Assembly (NCBI GenBank): GCA_943735955.1
Contig: OX030956.1
Coordinates: 2,057,912-2,121,911 of the forward strand
DNA length: 64,000 bases
DNA from: Piscicola geometra
Taxonomy: Eukaryota > Annelida > Clitellata > Hirudinida > Piscicolidae
Direction: 5' to 3'
Below, in pieces: positions 10,831-23,100 of the stretch. The notes beneath the pieces are model-generated. The model worked only from the letters and a program-made list of their open reading frames with translations, searched no databases and was not told where the DNA came from. The position numbers and the translations under genes are program-made. Numbering within the stretch: position 1 is the stretch's first letter; each line of letters opens with the position of its first letter.

Positions 10831-13429
10831 GCTTCCAGTTAATCATTCCCACGAAAAACCAGTGGCACCTCCAAACCTTCTACTTACAATATGTATCATG
10901 ATTATAAACTTTGACAGTCAACTTATAATCATAAAAAGCTTTTTGACTTTAGTATGGAGGAATTAATAGTGCACTACTATCTGAAAACTTTTTTAGACTG
11001 GTTTTGGGTCATTTGATTTGAATATTTAATAAAATCAAAGTAATAGTGAGTAGAAAAATGAAAAAGAGTTAATGAAGTTTTCTTAGATTGAGGTTTAACG
11101 GTTTTATGAAAGGTTAAGATAGACTTTTTGATTGATGAAAAAGGCTTTGACTAGTCGAATGAATTATTAAAATTTAAAAATAAAAACTCTAAAACGTTTT
11201 TAAGTAGTGAAGGATGGTGATGTTGGTTGCATGGTTGGGACTAGATATTATTGACGTACGAAGGTAATGGAAATGAACGTGAGGTTTATGTGTCTTCTTC
11301 GTGATAAAAAAATGGTTTCGTTGATAGAACAAGTTAAAAACAAGGTGAAAATAGAGTTGGCGTAGAATGAACTTTTTGTCTTGTAAGGATTAAATTATTC
11401 CGGACTTTATAAGTAGATTTTTGAATAGGTTTGAAGTTAAAAAAATACTTCAAAAATTTTGTAATTCGAATTTAAAGTTTAGAAGCTAAGTGGATTAAAA
11501 AACCATCAATGAATGTTAATGCGATCAAAAGGGTAGGCACTTAGACGTTTTAAGGTTATTGAAAGTGCAAACCTTGAACTTTGCTTTAGATTAACCCAAA
11601 TTTCATTTTCAATAAAAAAATAATTACATTAAAATAATATAACATCTAAAAAGCTATAAGAAGCAATCTTAAACAGGACCCAAAAACCATGAGAAGTTAA
11701 TCTGCGTGGAGGGTGCCATGAGAAAGATTCTGACGTAAAATTTTCACGTTTGAAGAGCTAGTAGAATTTTATTTATTTAGGGTGACTTACGAAGTTAATC
11801 AGATAACAGTTTTTCAATTTTTCAAATAAAAACACAATTTTTTCAAAAGCAGTTAGAACCTTTCAGTCACATACCTCCTTTTTTTCTTTTTGCGAGAAAT
11901 GTGGTTCTAAGAACATATGGATCCAACACACTGGGATGTAAGTGAGTTTTTATAATTATCAATTTTAATATTCATCTTTACAAACACCCAAACTTTACAG
12001 TAAGATTACCCTAGTCAAACTGCTTTTCGGCTTTCGCTGGAGAAATAGTGGTTGGCGAGTGGGTACCCCTGCTCATCCAACCGTGAGCTATCATATACCT
12101 AGTGTATATAAAGCGGTGTTTCACGACTTATGTCGTGTGAGTGGCGCTTCAGTTGCGTGCCTTGGCGCATTATAAAGAGACATTATTTATGTTTCAGGAG
12201 GCCACTGTGAGGTCTGAGGGATGTTTTAGATAATGGTTGTGGCTTATGAGAAGACTGAATAAATCTAAGTGATGGTGAGTGTGAAAGTGAGATAAAGAGA
12301 GCTGTGTGAGCATGTGTTTTTGCTAATGATTACCATTATTTAAATATATTTAATAAATTATTACTAAAGTTCTATTTAACCATTGGAAGTTTAATTGGGT
12401 AATTGAATAATTTCAATGTATATATATAATACTTAAAAATGATTTTTAGTAACGATTTTGTTGTTAAAATTTGAAGACTAAATGTGCATAGATGTTAGAC
12501 CGGTTAAATCGCCATCGCTGAAAGTAATTGCGTTCAAAAAGATTAAATCTTTTGACATTTTAAGGTTTTTGAGAATGAAAACATCAATAATTCACTAGCA
12601 ATTAACCAAATTTTCATAAAAAAATATAGTAAATATAAATTTTATATATTTGTATTAAAGATTAAAAAGCTTTAAAAAAGCCTAAAATGGTCCAATAACA
12701 ATTAAAACATTAAATCTTGGCAGGGTGAAAATGTTGACGCACAGACCTGGCAAATTTAAGTGCTTTTAAAAATAAACTTGTAGTATTTGCTATTAATGTT
12801 TGTTTACGGAGTTGAGAAGAATCTTCTATCTTTAAAAATGAGATTTGACGTGATCCATGCTTCAAATATCCATTATCGTTAAAAAGCTATTACAAAAATA
12901 AAGCTTCTTTTGAAAAAAAATTTTTTCTAAACAACCCACTACAGTGTTTTTTTTAAAACTATTGAAATTAATCTTTCCTAATCTCAAGAAGATTACATGC
13001 CTTGGTAGATTCGTGCAGATGTATGAATTGATGATACTTCCTGGAACATGTTTCATGCATAACCACGATATCCTCATAAGAAGTCTTTGAAGAATAGCTG
13101 AAAAAGAATAAAAAGGGTATAAAACAGATTTGAGCATCACTAGAAATATATTTGAAGCATAGGAAAATTAGATAATGATCTTAAAGTTTAAATAAGTTGA
13201 ACAAAGATTTACTTCATTTGTTGCTCCCTCGCTACGATAAAAACAGTTTTAATCATAAACAAACGAGATTCTACACGAACTTTTCGCAGTCAATATTTAA
13301 ACATTTTAATTTCTGAAACTATCATTTTACTAAAGTTTTGGATGAGTAGATAAAATAGTTCAAACTTGTAAAAAAAATAAGCGGTTTGAAATTATTTGTT
13401 TCAAATCTCTCAAAATTGATCTTGAAGGC
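10831..13429. other. AT-rich non-coding stretch with a local duplication
   Basis: Nothing gene-like was found. A block at about 11500-11700 and another at about 12510-12720 resemble one another in the same orientation: a shared run around TTTTAAGGTT, then an ATTAACC motif, then an A-rich stretch. This indicates an old local duplication of about 1 kb. A partial SINE body lies at 12060-12190. Confidence 0.4.
12060..12190 (+). repeat. partial tRNA-derived SINE, family 1
   Basis: Shares the body of the copies at 26868-27083 and 3215-3446 (TATCATATACCTAGTGTA, then a GGCGCATTA motif) but lacks the tRNA-like head. It is a 5'-truncated copy. Confidence 0.5.
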
Positions 13430-13560
13430 TTCTTGACTATGAAGCAATTACCAGGCAGACAACCTATTTGGAGGCCTTCAAGCCTTTCTAAGAAGGAAAC
13501 GCTCATACTACGCGTAACAAATAGAACCACCAATAAAGCACACTCTAAATTCTTCTGATG
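13430..13560 (+). other. conserved non-coding element 2, copy in unit A'
   Basis: Resembles 28640-28790 (+) and 60825-60985 (-): GGCTTCTTGACT, an ATGA(A/G)GCAATTA motif, GGAGGCCT(T/C)CAAGCC. In all three units it sits about 1.8-2.0 kb upstream of the lectin exon. The B and C copies are closer to each other than to this one. No open frame is shared. Confidence 0.6.
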
Positions 13561-14329
13561 TATGAAAATAATAAAACATTAAAAAATAATCAATTCCATT
13601 TCATTTGAGACAGTGGAAACTGGAAAAAATATTTTAAAAGTGAATTCATCGAAGTCTGAAGCGAGAAGAGTTATGAGGTATGAGCCAGCTTGCCCTTCTA
13701 AATCACAACCTCGCACTACATAAATCTCCGAATTTATTTCAACGCCTGAGCGCCTCAATGCAATGTTTTACAATTCAAACAAACCGCAGCATAAAGTTTT
13801 TGAGAACTTTACTGTGTGCATGCATATTATAAGACAGGAGGCTGAAAAACATTTAGAACGATGAAAAATACACAAATAAAAGTTTTGTCGACATGAATGA
13901 GACTATCGATACATAGAATTTAACATTAATTTTTCTTTCTCAAAGTGTTTTGTTAAAAAAGAAGAATGATCAATTTTGTGTTTGTTTTTTTATTGAAAAA
14001 AAAATAAAGGTTAAAATTTGCATTTTAAAATTAATCGATGAAAACATTAAAATTGGGATTTTCCAGCTGGTCGTTAAAGTGTGAATGTCTTTCAAGTTGA
14101 TGGGATTAGGCATAAATGAATGAACTAAAATAACATACTCACTGCAGATAATAAAAATGCAAAAAGTATAGGAAAGGGCTTGATGGGCACATCATTACTA
14201 CAACCGACACCCGACTACACAATCAACAAAAAAAATCAAAATAATATTATTATTACGACAGAGTTTTATTAGCTTTAAAAGTATTCGATAAGATAGCTTT
14301 GTAGCAAGCAGGAAATACTTAAAAGAGGA

Positions 14330-14425
14330 TTTATATTCTACTCAGCGTGCCTTCCTTGATATGCCAGCTGATACTGTTAGGAGTGATCTCCATTAAAAAC
14401 TCCATGAACACTCCCTTGCATACGC
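14330..14425 (+). other. near-identical duplicated element, copy 1
   Basis: About 88 bp beginning TTATATTCTACTCAGCGTG is nearly identical to 29955-30055, differing mainly by one T in a short run. The flanks are diverged. On the minus strand this copy has a short open frame (KGVFMEFLMEITPNSI) that the other copy loses at the indel, so it is probably not coding. Confidence 0.6.
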
Positions 14426-15259
14426 TCCAGTAGACCACTCTTCAACCTGTCCTGCATTTCTCATGTGAGAGACTCGTATGTTGACTGCGAGAAGAGGTGC
14501 CTTTGAGAAGACTTATGAGTGTTGCAGTGAAAAGTTTGCAATAATTCTCTATTTCTACTGAGACACTTACTAGACCCCTTTCTGGTAAAAACGTCTTATT
14601 TATTCTGCTAATTTCTTGTGTATTCAGCCATTCCATAACTCAGCATTGTAATCAGATGGCATAGCAAGTGTTTATGAGTGTAAATATCTTCGCAGAGAAG
14701 AACCGGAAGTTCATTAGGATCACAGCATCATGAGAGGATTGTATGTGAGTGTTTTGTCATCAACTTTATGATGAAAGACATAAGGATTTTGCGTTTGTAC
14801 AAGGGTTAAAATCTTAAATGATAATATGTTCAAAAAAAATTAGAGCTCGTTGGCTTGGTGGAGACTTATCAGTGACATTCAGCTGGTTGCTTGTTCAGCT
14901 TCTTCAAATATTATAAAAAATTAAATTTTTAAATATGAAAACAAAGGTTTTCAACGTCAGTGGAATGACTTTTGAGCTCACAGTTTTGAAGCACAAAGAA
15001 AATCTCACAGTACAGCTGTCTTTTGCCTTTGCATTTTTAACCATTGAAAGAATAATTTTTTTAAACCCATTTAAACTCACGGGGAAAGTTCTGTCTTTGA
15101 AAATAGGATGTTCCCAAATGAAAGTTTTATCTTATTCTTTTTTCATGAATTAAAAATAAATCTTCCGGCTTCCATCTACTCCCCACATATTCTCCACCAT
15201 GGCGCAAAAGTAATGCTCTGTAAATGTTTTAAGAGATGCTACTGAAGTAACTTTAAATA

Positions 15260-15918
15260 GAATGTAAACCTAGCCACGTGGACGACATTACTTTAATGAA
15301 GTCATCGCTAGCTCTTGCACCGTGTTTGCTTTTATGCCTCAATAGTGTGTTTCAATTTTACGCATGGATGCTATCAAAAAAATATAATGTCAACTATTTT
15401 TGATGTATTCTTCTTCTCAAATACACGTTTCTATAGTTATCGTTTGAACAACCCAACAACGATTTAACAACTACCACTACAACACTACACTGCCTCTTCC
15501 GAGTTCTGTGACTGAAAGAGCTGGCATTTCTCTGACGTCACACCGTCCTTTCATCAAACAGAACTTCCAATGCAAGACGTCCACGCGATCTCGCCATGAC
15601 GCTTCGAGATGACACACGCACACTGTTGACATGGTGACGGGTCTCAAAGCGGAAACGACAACATCGACGTCATTGATCACGGAAAGTAAAAAGGAAACAC
15701 AAGCAGCAGCAGCAGCCAATGCCATGCCATTCTCGACCGTCAGCAAATAATACTTTGGTGTCATCATGGAGTCATGTCCTTCGTCATTACTTCCGTTCCA
15801 GGACATCACGTACAACTCATTTCCTAACTGAATATGTTTTATGGGACAAAGGGTTTGTGGTGGGTTTTTTTGTGGTGTTCATTAAAGTAATGTCGTCCAC
15901 GTGGCTAGGTTTACATTC
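15260..15918. repeat. 41-bp perfect inverted repeat bracketing part of the A' relic
   Basis: 15260-15300 and 15878-15918 are exact reverse complements over 41 bases (GAATGTAAACCTAGCCACGT onward). The left arm is in the conserved block upstream of the lectin exon, with diverged relatives in A, B and C. The right arm is an extra, inverted copy placed inside the remains of the last lectin exon. Confidence 0.85.
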
Positions 15919-16150
15919 CATTTTTGTATTGTAAAAATAAAGATGAAGGTAGAAAAGAGAAAGAACAAGATGAGAAATAGTCAGCACTAATGAATCACTA
16001 ATCTTCCTTTTAAAATGACCGCCATCACTGAATCTGGTGCATTTAAAACAAACACTGAGGCTTTTGGTAGTCCAGTTGAAAATACATCTGGGGGGAATGC
16101 ATTGAAAACCTTCTTTCGCTGAAAAAAACTCTGAAGACAGTAAGCTTAGA
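15480..16150 (+). pseudogene. Lectin relic A': internally deleted copy of the lectin gene
   Basis: The first bases match the start of the lectin exon (TTCCGAGTTCTGTGACTG, with the same TCC codon as gene A). They are joined directly to the end of the last intron (CTGACGTCACA) and then to the last exon, including GACATGGTGACG and the later TCATTTCCTAAC. Everything between the first bases of the lectin domain and the final exon is missing. The tail is frameshifted, split at about 15840-15920 by an inverted copy of upstream sequence, and continues as a degenerate match to the tail of A (AAAATGACCGCCATCACTGA). No functional product is expected. Confidence 0.8.
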
Positions 16151-16197
16151 GCCTCAAATGAGATATACTGGATCATACAAGATCATCACTATTTGTC

Positions 16198-16610
16198 CAT
16201 CATCATCATCATCTCCAATATTATTCTCTCCAATATCATCTCTTCAATCATCATCATTAACATCCCTATCAACATCATCATCTTACCCCCAGCATCATTA
16301 TTTTGATAATCATCATCATCATCATTTTAATCGTAAACATCGTCATCATCAACCACTCGTTTATCTACTATTCATCTATCTGTAAGTCGATCTGAATATT
16401 AATTTTATTTGATTAAAAAAATTCTTCATACTTACCATTCTTATCGTTCTCTTAATTATTAATTCCCTCCATCTACGGACCATTCATCAAACCTCCATGC
16501 CATCCATCAACCACTCCCTCCCAGTCAAGTCATTGCCTTTTGCACACACTGCATGCCATTCTTCAACCACCTCACAAGCCTCAAACATCATTTCCATTGA
16601 ATACTCTCTT
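16198..16610 (+). repeat. TCA-rich tract and duplicated block downstream of A'
   Basis: A degenerate (TCA)n/(ATC)n tract at 16198-16350 is followed by a block at 16455-16605 (CATCTACGGACCATTCATC onward). That block closely matches 6500-6615 downstream of gene A, which also has a TCATCA tract at 6125-6172. This shows that A' includes gene A's downstream flank. Confidence 0.65.
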
Positions 16611-17584
16611 TATATGTTTTTTTCAGTTTCATTTCGGCTTTTTAACTCATTCATTTCTTCCGTCCTTCTACGAAATCGCGACAAATAAAGGCGTATCTTT
16701 TAAAAATATTACGTAGATATAGAAATGAACTGAATGAAGAAAAGGGTTAATAAGTAAAGATATGAATTGTCTTTCATTTCTTTTGAAGAGATGAGAGATA
16801 ATTGTTCTTTACAAGAAGTAAAAAAATTGTTTCGTAAGCATCAAATGAATTCGTGAGATGAACTTTTTCCGTAGAGTCAACGAGAGCCACTATAATCGTC
16901 AATCTGAGAATGGTGTTTGTACATGCACAAATAACTGATGAAGCCAATTCAAGCACGCATTATTTATTACAATAGATACAATAATAGAGTACACGTCTCA
17001 TGAGTTTTACTAGCCAGATTGGATCTTTATTCCTTATTTTTCTCCCATGGCATTATTCATAGTTTGTCAAACCCGTGCCCCTTTTGGATAGAGCAGCAGG
17101 TGGGAAGATCCATGCAAATAGTTTCCAACTGCAAGCGTTAAAAAAACGTTTTTCGTGACGCTTTAAAAAAAAAATTTTTAATGTATAGACCGCAAATCAA
17201 ATTTAAATCGTCTTTTGAGGGGTCTTCAGCTTTCTAAGAATTTTCTTAAGAAAATTCGAGATTTAATGATTTTTTAAATATATAATCTGCTATGAATTAA
17301 TTTTAAATTTAGATTTAAAATCTTTTTTAGAATTTTTTCTAATGTCAAACTATTTCTTTTTAACGTATACAATGAATAGTTCACATGCACACAGCAACAT
17401 ACAACCATAAATAAATTTATTTCGCAATAGACAGAGAAGCAAACATTTCTAATAGTCTGCTAACAGATGCCTGAAGTCTCAGTGTAGACTTGCGAGCAGT
17501 CACTGACCAGAATGTGGAATTATAATAATCACTAATCTTATTATTGTGGACATAAAAGCTCACATAAAATTATTTATTGAAGAA

Positions 17585-17705
17585 ATTATCATACGGAATG
17601 TCTGGCAAACCTCGCTTGTCGATGATGAATGCATGACCATCAAAGGAAGGGTCCCTCGACTGCATCAATAGATCTTTTCCTGGAGTCCAACATTTTCATT
17701 GCAAC
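17585..17705 (+). repeat. duplicated block, copy 2 of 2
   Basis: Counterpart of 6840-6970: both contain a GGAATGTCT(T/G)GCAAACCTC motif followed by CGATGATGAATG. Same orientation and order, consistent with tandem duplication of the unit. Confidence 0.6.
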
Positions 17706-17774
17706 TAAAAGAAAAAGTAATTATACGCTTGTAAGTTGACATGGGTGACTTATTTATCAAATAGTGGTATATAG

Positions 17775-17975
17775 TAGAGTGGATTGGTAAGTTTAAGACG
17801 CCGAGAAGTTACTGCGAAAGTCGGGAGTTCAATTTCTGCATTGCCTAGTTGCCAACGAAAAGCTAACATTGGAACCACTTGTGGGAACAAAAGCCACAAA
17901 AACAAACATGAAAGCACAAATTTCTACTCTTGCAAGAACCTACGTCGACGTGCTAACAAACGCTGAGATAGAGCG
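17775..17975 (+). repeat. SINE-like repeat, family 3
   Basis: Shares a body with 22860-23120 and an end fragment with 63615-63670: GCAAGAACCTACGT, then GACGTGCTAA, then a GAGATA.AGCG motif. The B-box-like GGGAGTTCAATTTCTGC suggests a tRNA-derived head, though it is weaker than in family 1. Confidence 0.5.
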
Positions 17976-18619
17976 AGATAAAGAACACTAAATGGTAGAC
18001 TTGTAAGTTTACATCAGTAACTTTATCACGTTTATAAAATATTTATATATATTAGAATCGATTAGTTGCTTAAAAAGCAATCAACCAAAGATATTGTCAA
18101 GGGTTATGGAAACTAATGCGATTATGGTCCATGGAGGCACGTTTTTAAAATGAAAATTAAAGCTTACTGTTTTTGAATGGAAAAATAAATTATTCATGAC
18201 TTTACTGAGAGAATAGGATTAATCACAAAAGGTTGAAAATACTTTGACATTGCGTTCACTCGCCTTCTGTAAAAGCTTCATGAAAATGCTTCCTGAAGAT
18301 TAAAGCAGAGAGACGAATGGAGAAAGATGAAATAGATGTTTGGATTGAGGAGAAGTAAGAAATATGAATAGAAAGATGACGATAGAAACAATCCTGGTTT
18401 TTCTATGCATTGATCCAACAAGGCAGGAAGTTTTGCCTATTTGGATCTGAAGGATAATTGCTCATGATACTTTTTTATGAATGTGTGGAAGAGGGTGGAT
18501 ATAAAAGGGTGAAAAAGATGAAAAATTCATACAATAAATATTTAAATTTTTTTAAATGTTTTGATTGTTTAAATTTTGTTGATGAACATTAAATCGAAGC
18601 TCAAAGATTAGTTCCACCT

Positions 18620-18740
18620 CGAAAATGTTTAAAAGAGACATGGAGGCATGCATGCAAATATTAAAAAGAACGTGAGAAAGAGGAGATGGCTTAGACATGT
18701 GGAGTGAATGTGGTTGAAAAGGACGCTCTCTAACGGCCAG
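18620..18740 (+). pseudogene. possible remnant of a LINE reverse-transcriptase C-terminus
   Basis: One frame reads KKNVRKRRWLRHVE, a stop, then MWLKRTLSNGQ. This resembles the Arg-rich RW-L-HV motif found near the end of many non-LTR retrotransposon polymerases. It is very short, broken by a stop and without neighbouring RT motifs, so chance is possible. Confidence 0.25.
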
Positions 18741-18749
18741 AGTTTGAAG

Positions 18750-20031
18750 CGTATAAAGACATTCGTGAAAAAATGTATACATCCAGAACTTGTTGAAATA
18801 TGTTATCGTTGGAGTGATGTGAATATGTAAGAATCAGTTGAAAGATTGTTTATATTAGTGCTTTAAATTTTCTGTAGTTTCAAGTGCTTAATTAGAATAG
18901 GAATGAGCTTGCATGGAAAATATTAACTCACAATAGAATCAAAAACTCGATACAAACATTAAGTTTATATTTAAAAGAAAGAAAACAAAACTCGTTAGAA
19001 CCTATTGTTGTATTGAAGTTTTGAAGGCTGCTGTCAAGTTATTCTTTTAAAGTTTGTATTTTTTGAAACGCAAAATTACCGTGAACAACATGTATGAAAT
19101 GTGCTTTTTCTTTTTTCTATCTTATTTTAGACAAATCTATTATGAAACATATTTTTACATTTTTCAATCTAATTCGTTAGTTTTTGTTTCTTAGTTTTTC
19201 TTTGTTATTGAAAAAACAAGTGCGCCTTGAATATGGTGTTTCGTTGTTTGATAGAAACTTCGAGAAGTTTTAAATGAGAAAAAATACTTTAAATAGGCAC
19301 GATAATCTTTTCATTAAAAAAATTTTGTAAAGCACCAAAAGCAATTTGCAGCGTTAAATCCTTTGCGATTCACAGGAAATAAACTTCCAAGTTTCATGCT
19401 ATGTACTTTTCCATTCAGATTCGATTCTCAAGAGAGAACTTTATTTTTATTTTTTTTAAATTTAGAAATATTCAAATATTTTTGCTTTTTTTCAAGTATC
19501 AGTTGATGCCTTCTATTCTCTTAATTAATTATAATGAGCACTAACATCATAGTTTTAATGAGCATCCCAAACACCACATTCATCACTATTATCCTCCTCT
19601 TAACTAGAACTAACATCATCACCATGAGTACTTTTTTCATTAGCATCACCATCTCTATCTTTCCCACTGTCAGCACCACCACCATACACACCAAGTCCTA
19701 CATAAATACCGTTTTGACTACTCCTCGCACAAAGACAATATCGTTGAGTATCGACTAATTAAGAGGGCTGATATGGCTGATAATGACTGCCGCAAAGTCA
19801 TTAAGGCAGAACTATTGCCTCTGACTACACACTCCTCTTCAATACGTTTTGCGTTGTGTGCATTTTTTTCGTTTTTGATCCTATAATTAAAAATAAATTT
19901 TTAATATTAACTCGTCAAGACTTCCATGTAATTGTTTGTCGTTTTAATGGAGTTCTAGATGATTTGAAATCTGAAATGAAAATAACTCTCTAAACTTATA
20001 AACTGAAACATTCCACTCCGTTCCAGATCAC
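18750..20031. other. non-coding stretch upstream of gene B exon 1
   Basis: No exon is supported. 19330-19440 is a diverged direct copy of 7575-7760. 19530-19760 is an ATC/ACC-rich low-complexity tract whose open frame is only repeat sequence. Bases just before 20032 (TTCCAG) could be a splice acceptor, so a 5' untranslated exon further upstream is possible. No convincing core promoter was seen. Confidence 0.35.
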
Positions 20032-20131
20032 ATGGCACTCCAGCACAGCACCTTCCTCCTCTTCATCTTCCTCCAAACATGCTTTCTGCCCCTGCTTCAT
20101 TGCTCCAGCCTCTTACACCCGAAACACTTCA
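20032..20131 (+). other. signal-peptide exon of lectin gene B
   Basis: ATG at 20032 opens 33 codons encoding a hydrophobic leader (FLLFIFLQTCFLPLLHC), then one base and a donor (A/GTGAGA). This phase-1 end fits the phase-1 acceptor of the lectin exon at 30677. The exon is GC-richer than its flanks. No homologous exon was found for A or C; by spacing both should lie outside the window. Confidence 0.65.
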
Positions 20132-23100
20132 GTGAGATCCACTTTTGATTATTCAAGTTTCAAGACTTTTTCATTTTCTTTTAAATTACATTTTTTTAAA
20201 AATTGATTCTAAAAACATTTGATTTGCACTTATTTTTACTAGATTTCTTGAACTTTGCACAATTTAACTTCATTTCAATCAGATTGCTTAAAATGTCACA
20301 AATTTACATTACATTTTTTATCTATGTCAAGTTGTTTTTCAAAACTTTTAGATTATTTAGAAAGTTTTTTAAATTTAGCATATTTCCGAAAGTTAATAAA
20401 AATTTTGTTTTTATGCATTAAAATAAAGATACTTTCATTCTCATTAAAATATTTTAATAATTATTTTTATCGATAAAATTAAAACGAAATAAAAAAGAAG
20501 AGGAGGGCAAAAGAAAAGTCCACAATTGCACGCGAGTTAAGCATGAAGAAGATAATTTGGAGCTCTTGAAGCGAATCAAAAAAGATAAAATCGATTCTAA
20601 AATTAGGCTGGGTGCAACAAAACATTTTAGAATGATTTTACTATTTAGTATATTTCTAACATTCATACAGAACGTAAAAGTATATATGGGTTAATCCAAA
20701 TTTTGCTATTTATATTTAGGTTTTCAATTTTAAAAAAACTTGCTGTATGTATAAGTATATGTTGCAAAAATTTCTATTATTCAGAAAGAATTCAAATTTT
20801 AATTTAAATCACACACTGTTCCTTAATGAGTGGACGATGACGTTTGAAAAATCTTGAAGTAATAAATAGTGTCTTCAAATTCATATTGAACTTTTCAACT
20901 TTTCAAACAACGGAATCTCCATGGAGACATATTAAAAGACCAAGTTATAGATCTCATCAATATTCTAAAAATTCAATTTTCAAAAAAAGATTCACTGGTG
21001 TGGTGAGATTTATTTGTAAAAAATTATTAGTAAAATTAGAAAAAGTTATAGTATTATTAGTAGTAATATTAATGGTAATAATATAAAAATTAAATTAGTA
21101 GTGATAATACTAGTAATAATATAGTAGTTACAGTAATACCAGGAGTACTACTAGTAATAATATTGATGGTAGTGTGAGGCTTTCCTCGGTTGATTGCGTC
21201 TTTCATTGAAAAACAACAAAAAATTTCAGCATTTTCTTCTTACCCCAACAAAAACATTTAAAAATAAATTAAAAGTTGTTTTTTAAATATCTTTTTTTTA
21301 ATAATTAATATATTTTTCTTATTATCGTTCAAATGAGGAAGTATAATTATACTTGAATCATATAATTCAATGATTTATAATTATAATGCTTCATAATTAA
21401 ATGAACCTTTAATACTACGAAACCTTCCATTGTCAACCGCACGGACTTCATTTTTAAGTGCAATTCAAAAGATAAAAGTGTGAATAAAATGTATTTAAAA
21501 GATTTAATTTAAAAACAGAGAAGTAAATAAAGGCTTATAAAGCTTCTATTGATTGTCTAATGCACACGTTTTATTGTTTGATGGCGTTTGTCATTAAAAC
21601 ACATATAACAACCACACTAAGAACACAAGCATCATATTTGCAACACCAGCAGAAATAGCATGAATAGCAGCAGCAGCAACATCACAACAGAGCAATTTGG
21701 CACATCTAACAAATGCACCAGCTTCTAATAAAAGAAAACAAGCACGAATGCAATTAAAAATAATAGAACTGGAAAAAAAGAAAACTGGAAAAAAACAATT
21801 TTATTAATAAAGCAAAAGTGAATAAAAGTTCTTTTTATTTTAGAAAATATTCAACAAAAGGAAGTAGGCGTCACTAGATAACAAAAGAGAGAGTGAGATC
21901 AGATTAAGATTGTCCAGAAAACAACACACCTCAAGCCGTAATGATTTTTGAATTTGTATTCTCAATTCCGGAGTTGTGGTATTGAGAAAAAAATTCTTAA
22001 ATAGGTCAAAGATATGTGCTTTAAGCTTGGGGGCTTCAAGCTGAAGCATTTAATTTCAGTTTTCATTATAAAGTCCAATCCAGGATATTTTAAATGAAAC
22101 GTGGATTTTGCCAAAAACCGAAAACCCTTACGTGCTTTTTCGTTTTGTTAACTTTTGAGTAATTCAGTCTACTTTCATACCAAAATTGGTATTATGATGA
22201 AAGCAATGTTTAAAAAATCCAAATATTAAAATGAATTTTTGTGTTTTATTTATTTAAAACTTTATAAATATTTAATTTAAATAGCACCTTGAAATAGTGA
22301 AATTTTTAGTTTTTGAAGCTTTCTTAAAAATTTACAAAATAATTAAATTGAATTAATATATCAATAAATAAAAACTTTGAATTTTAATCGTATTACAATA
22401 ATACTCAAGAAACCCATTTCAAAATGTTTTATAGTTTATGGCAAGCTAGAGATGCGAAAATGGTTTTCAATTATTCAATTATATTCTCTACTGATTTCTT
22501 TAACAGTAAAATTCCAATAGTTGTAAGCTAAAACTAAATTAGTTTAAATATGCAAAATAATAATTTTAAAATTAAAGGAGAAAGAATGATTTATTAATGC
22601 AACGGAAAATTTCTTTATAGAGAAATGAGCAGGAACGATGGCAATTTAAATGACATTAGATGATGTGGAAGAGAATAAGTGGGTGGAAAAAAAGATTAGA
22701 AGGTCAATACAAAAATGGATAAGTGGATGAAAAGATGGTTGATAGATGAAGGGTTGATGAATGCTAAATGAGGAATATACGCTCGAAGTGGGTGCCAAGA
22801 AGGCATATGCAGTGGTCAGATTGGAATCGAAAAAGATAATTTGGTGTTCAACCCTTTATATAACAGCCGAGAAAAAGATTAAACCCGCTTCACCATTAAC
22901 TCAGAACTTAAAAAAACATTGGTTAAGATGTTGGCTTCTTACTCCAAACATTTTGAGTTCCATCCCTGCCATCGCCTAGCAACTATCGCGGAAAGGGATG
23001 TGGAACCCCTTCGTGAAACCAAAAACCGCAACAAACAAACATGGAACACGAATGTTTACTATTAGTACTCATGCAAGAACCTACGTTGACGTGCTAATAG

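Noticed and set aside
14440..14640. Minus-strand open frame near the 88-bp element
   Set aside because: The frame is not preserved in the second copy and no splice partners were found.
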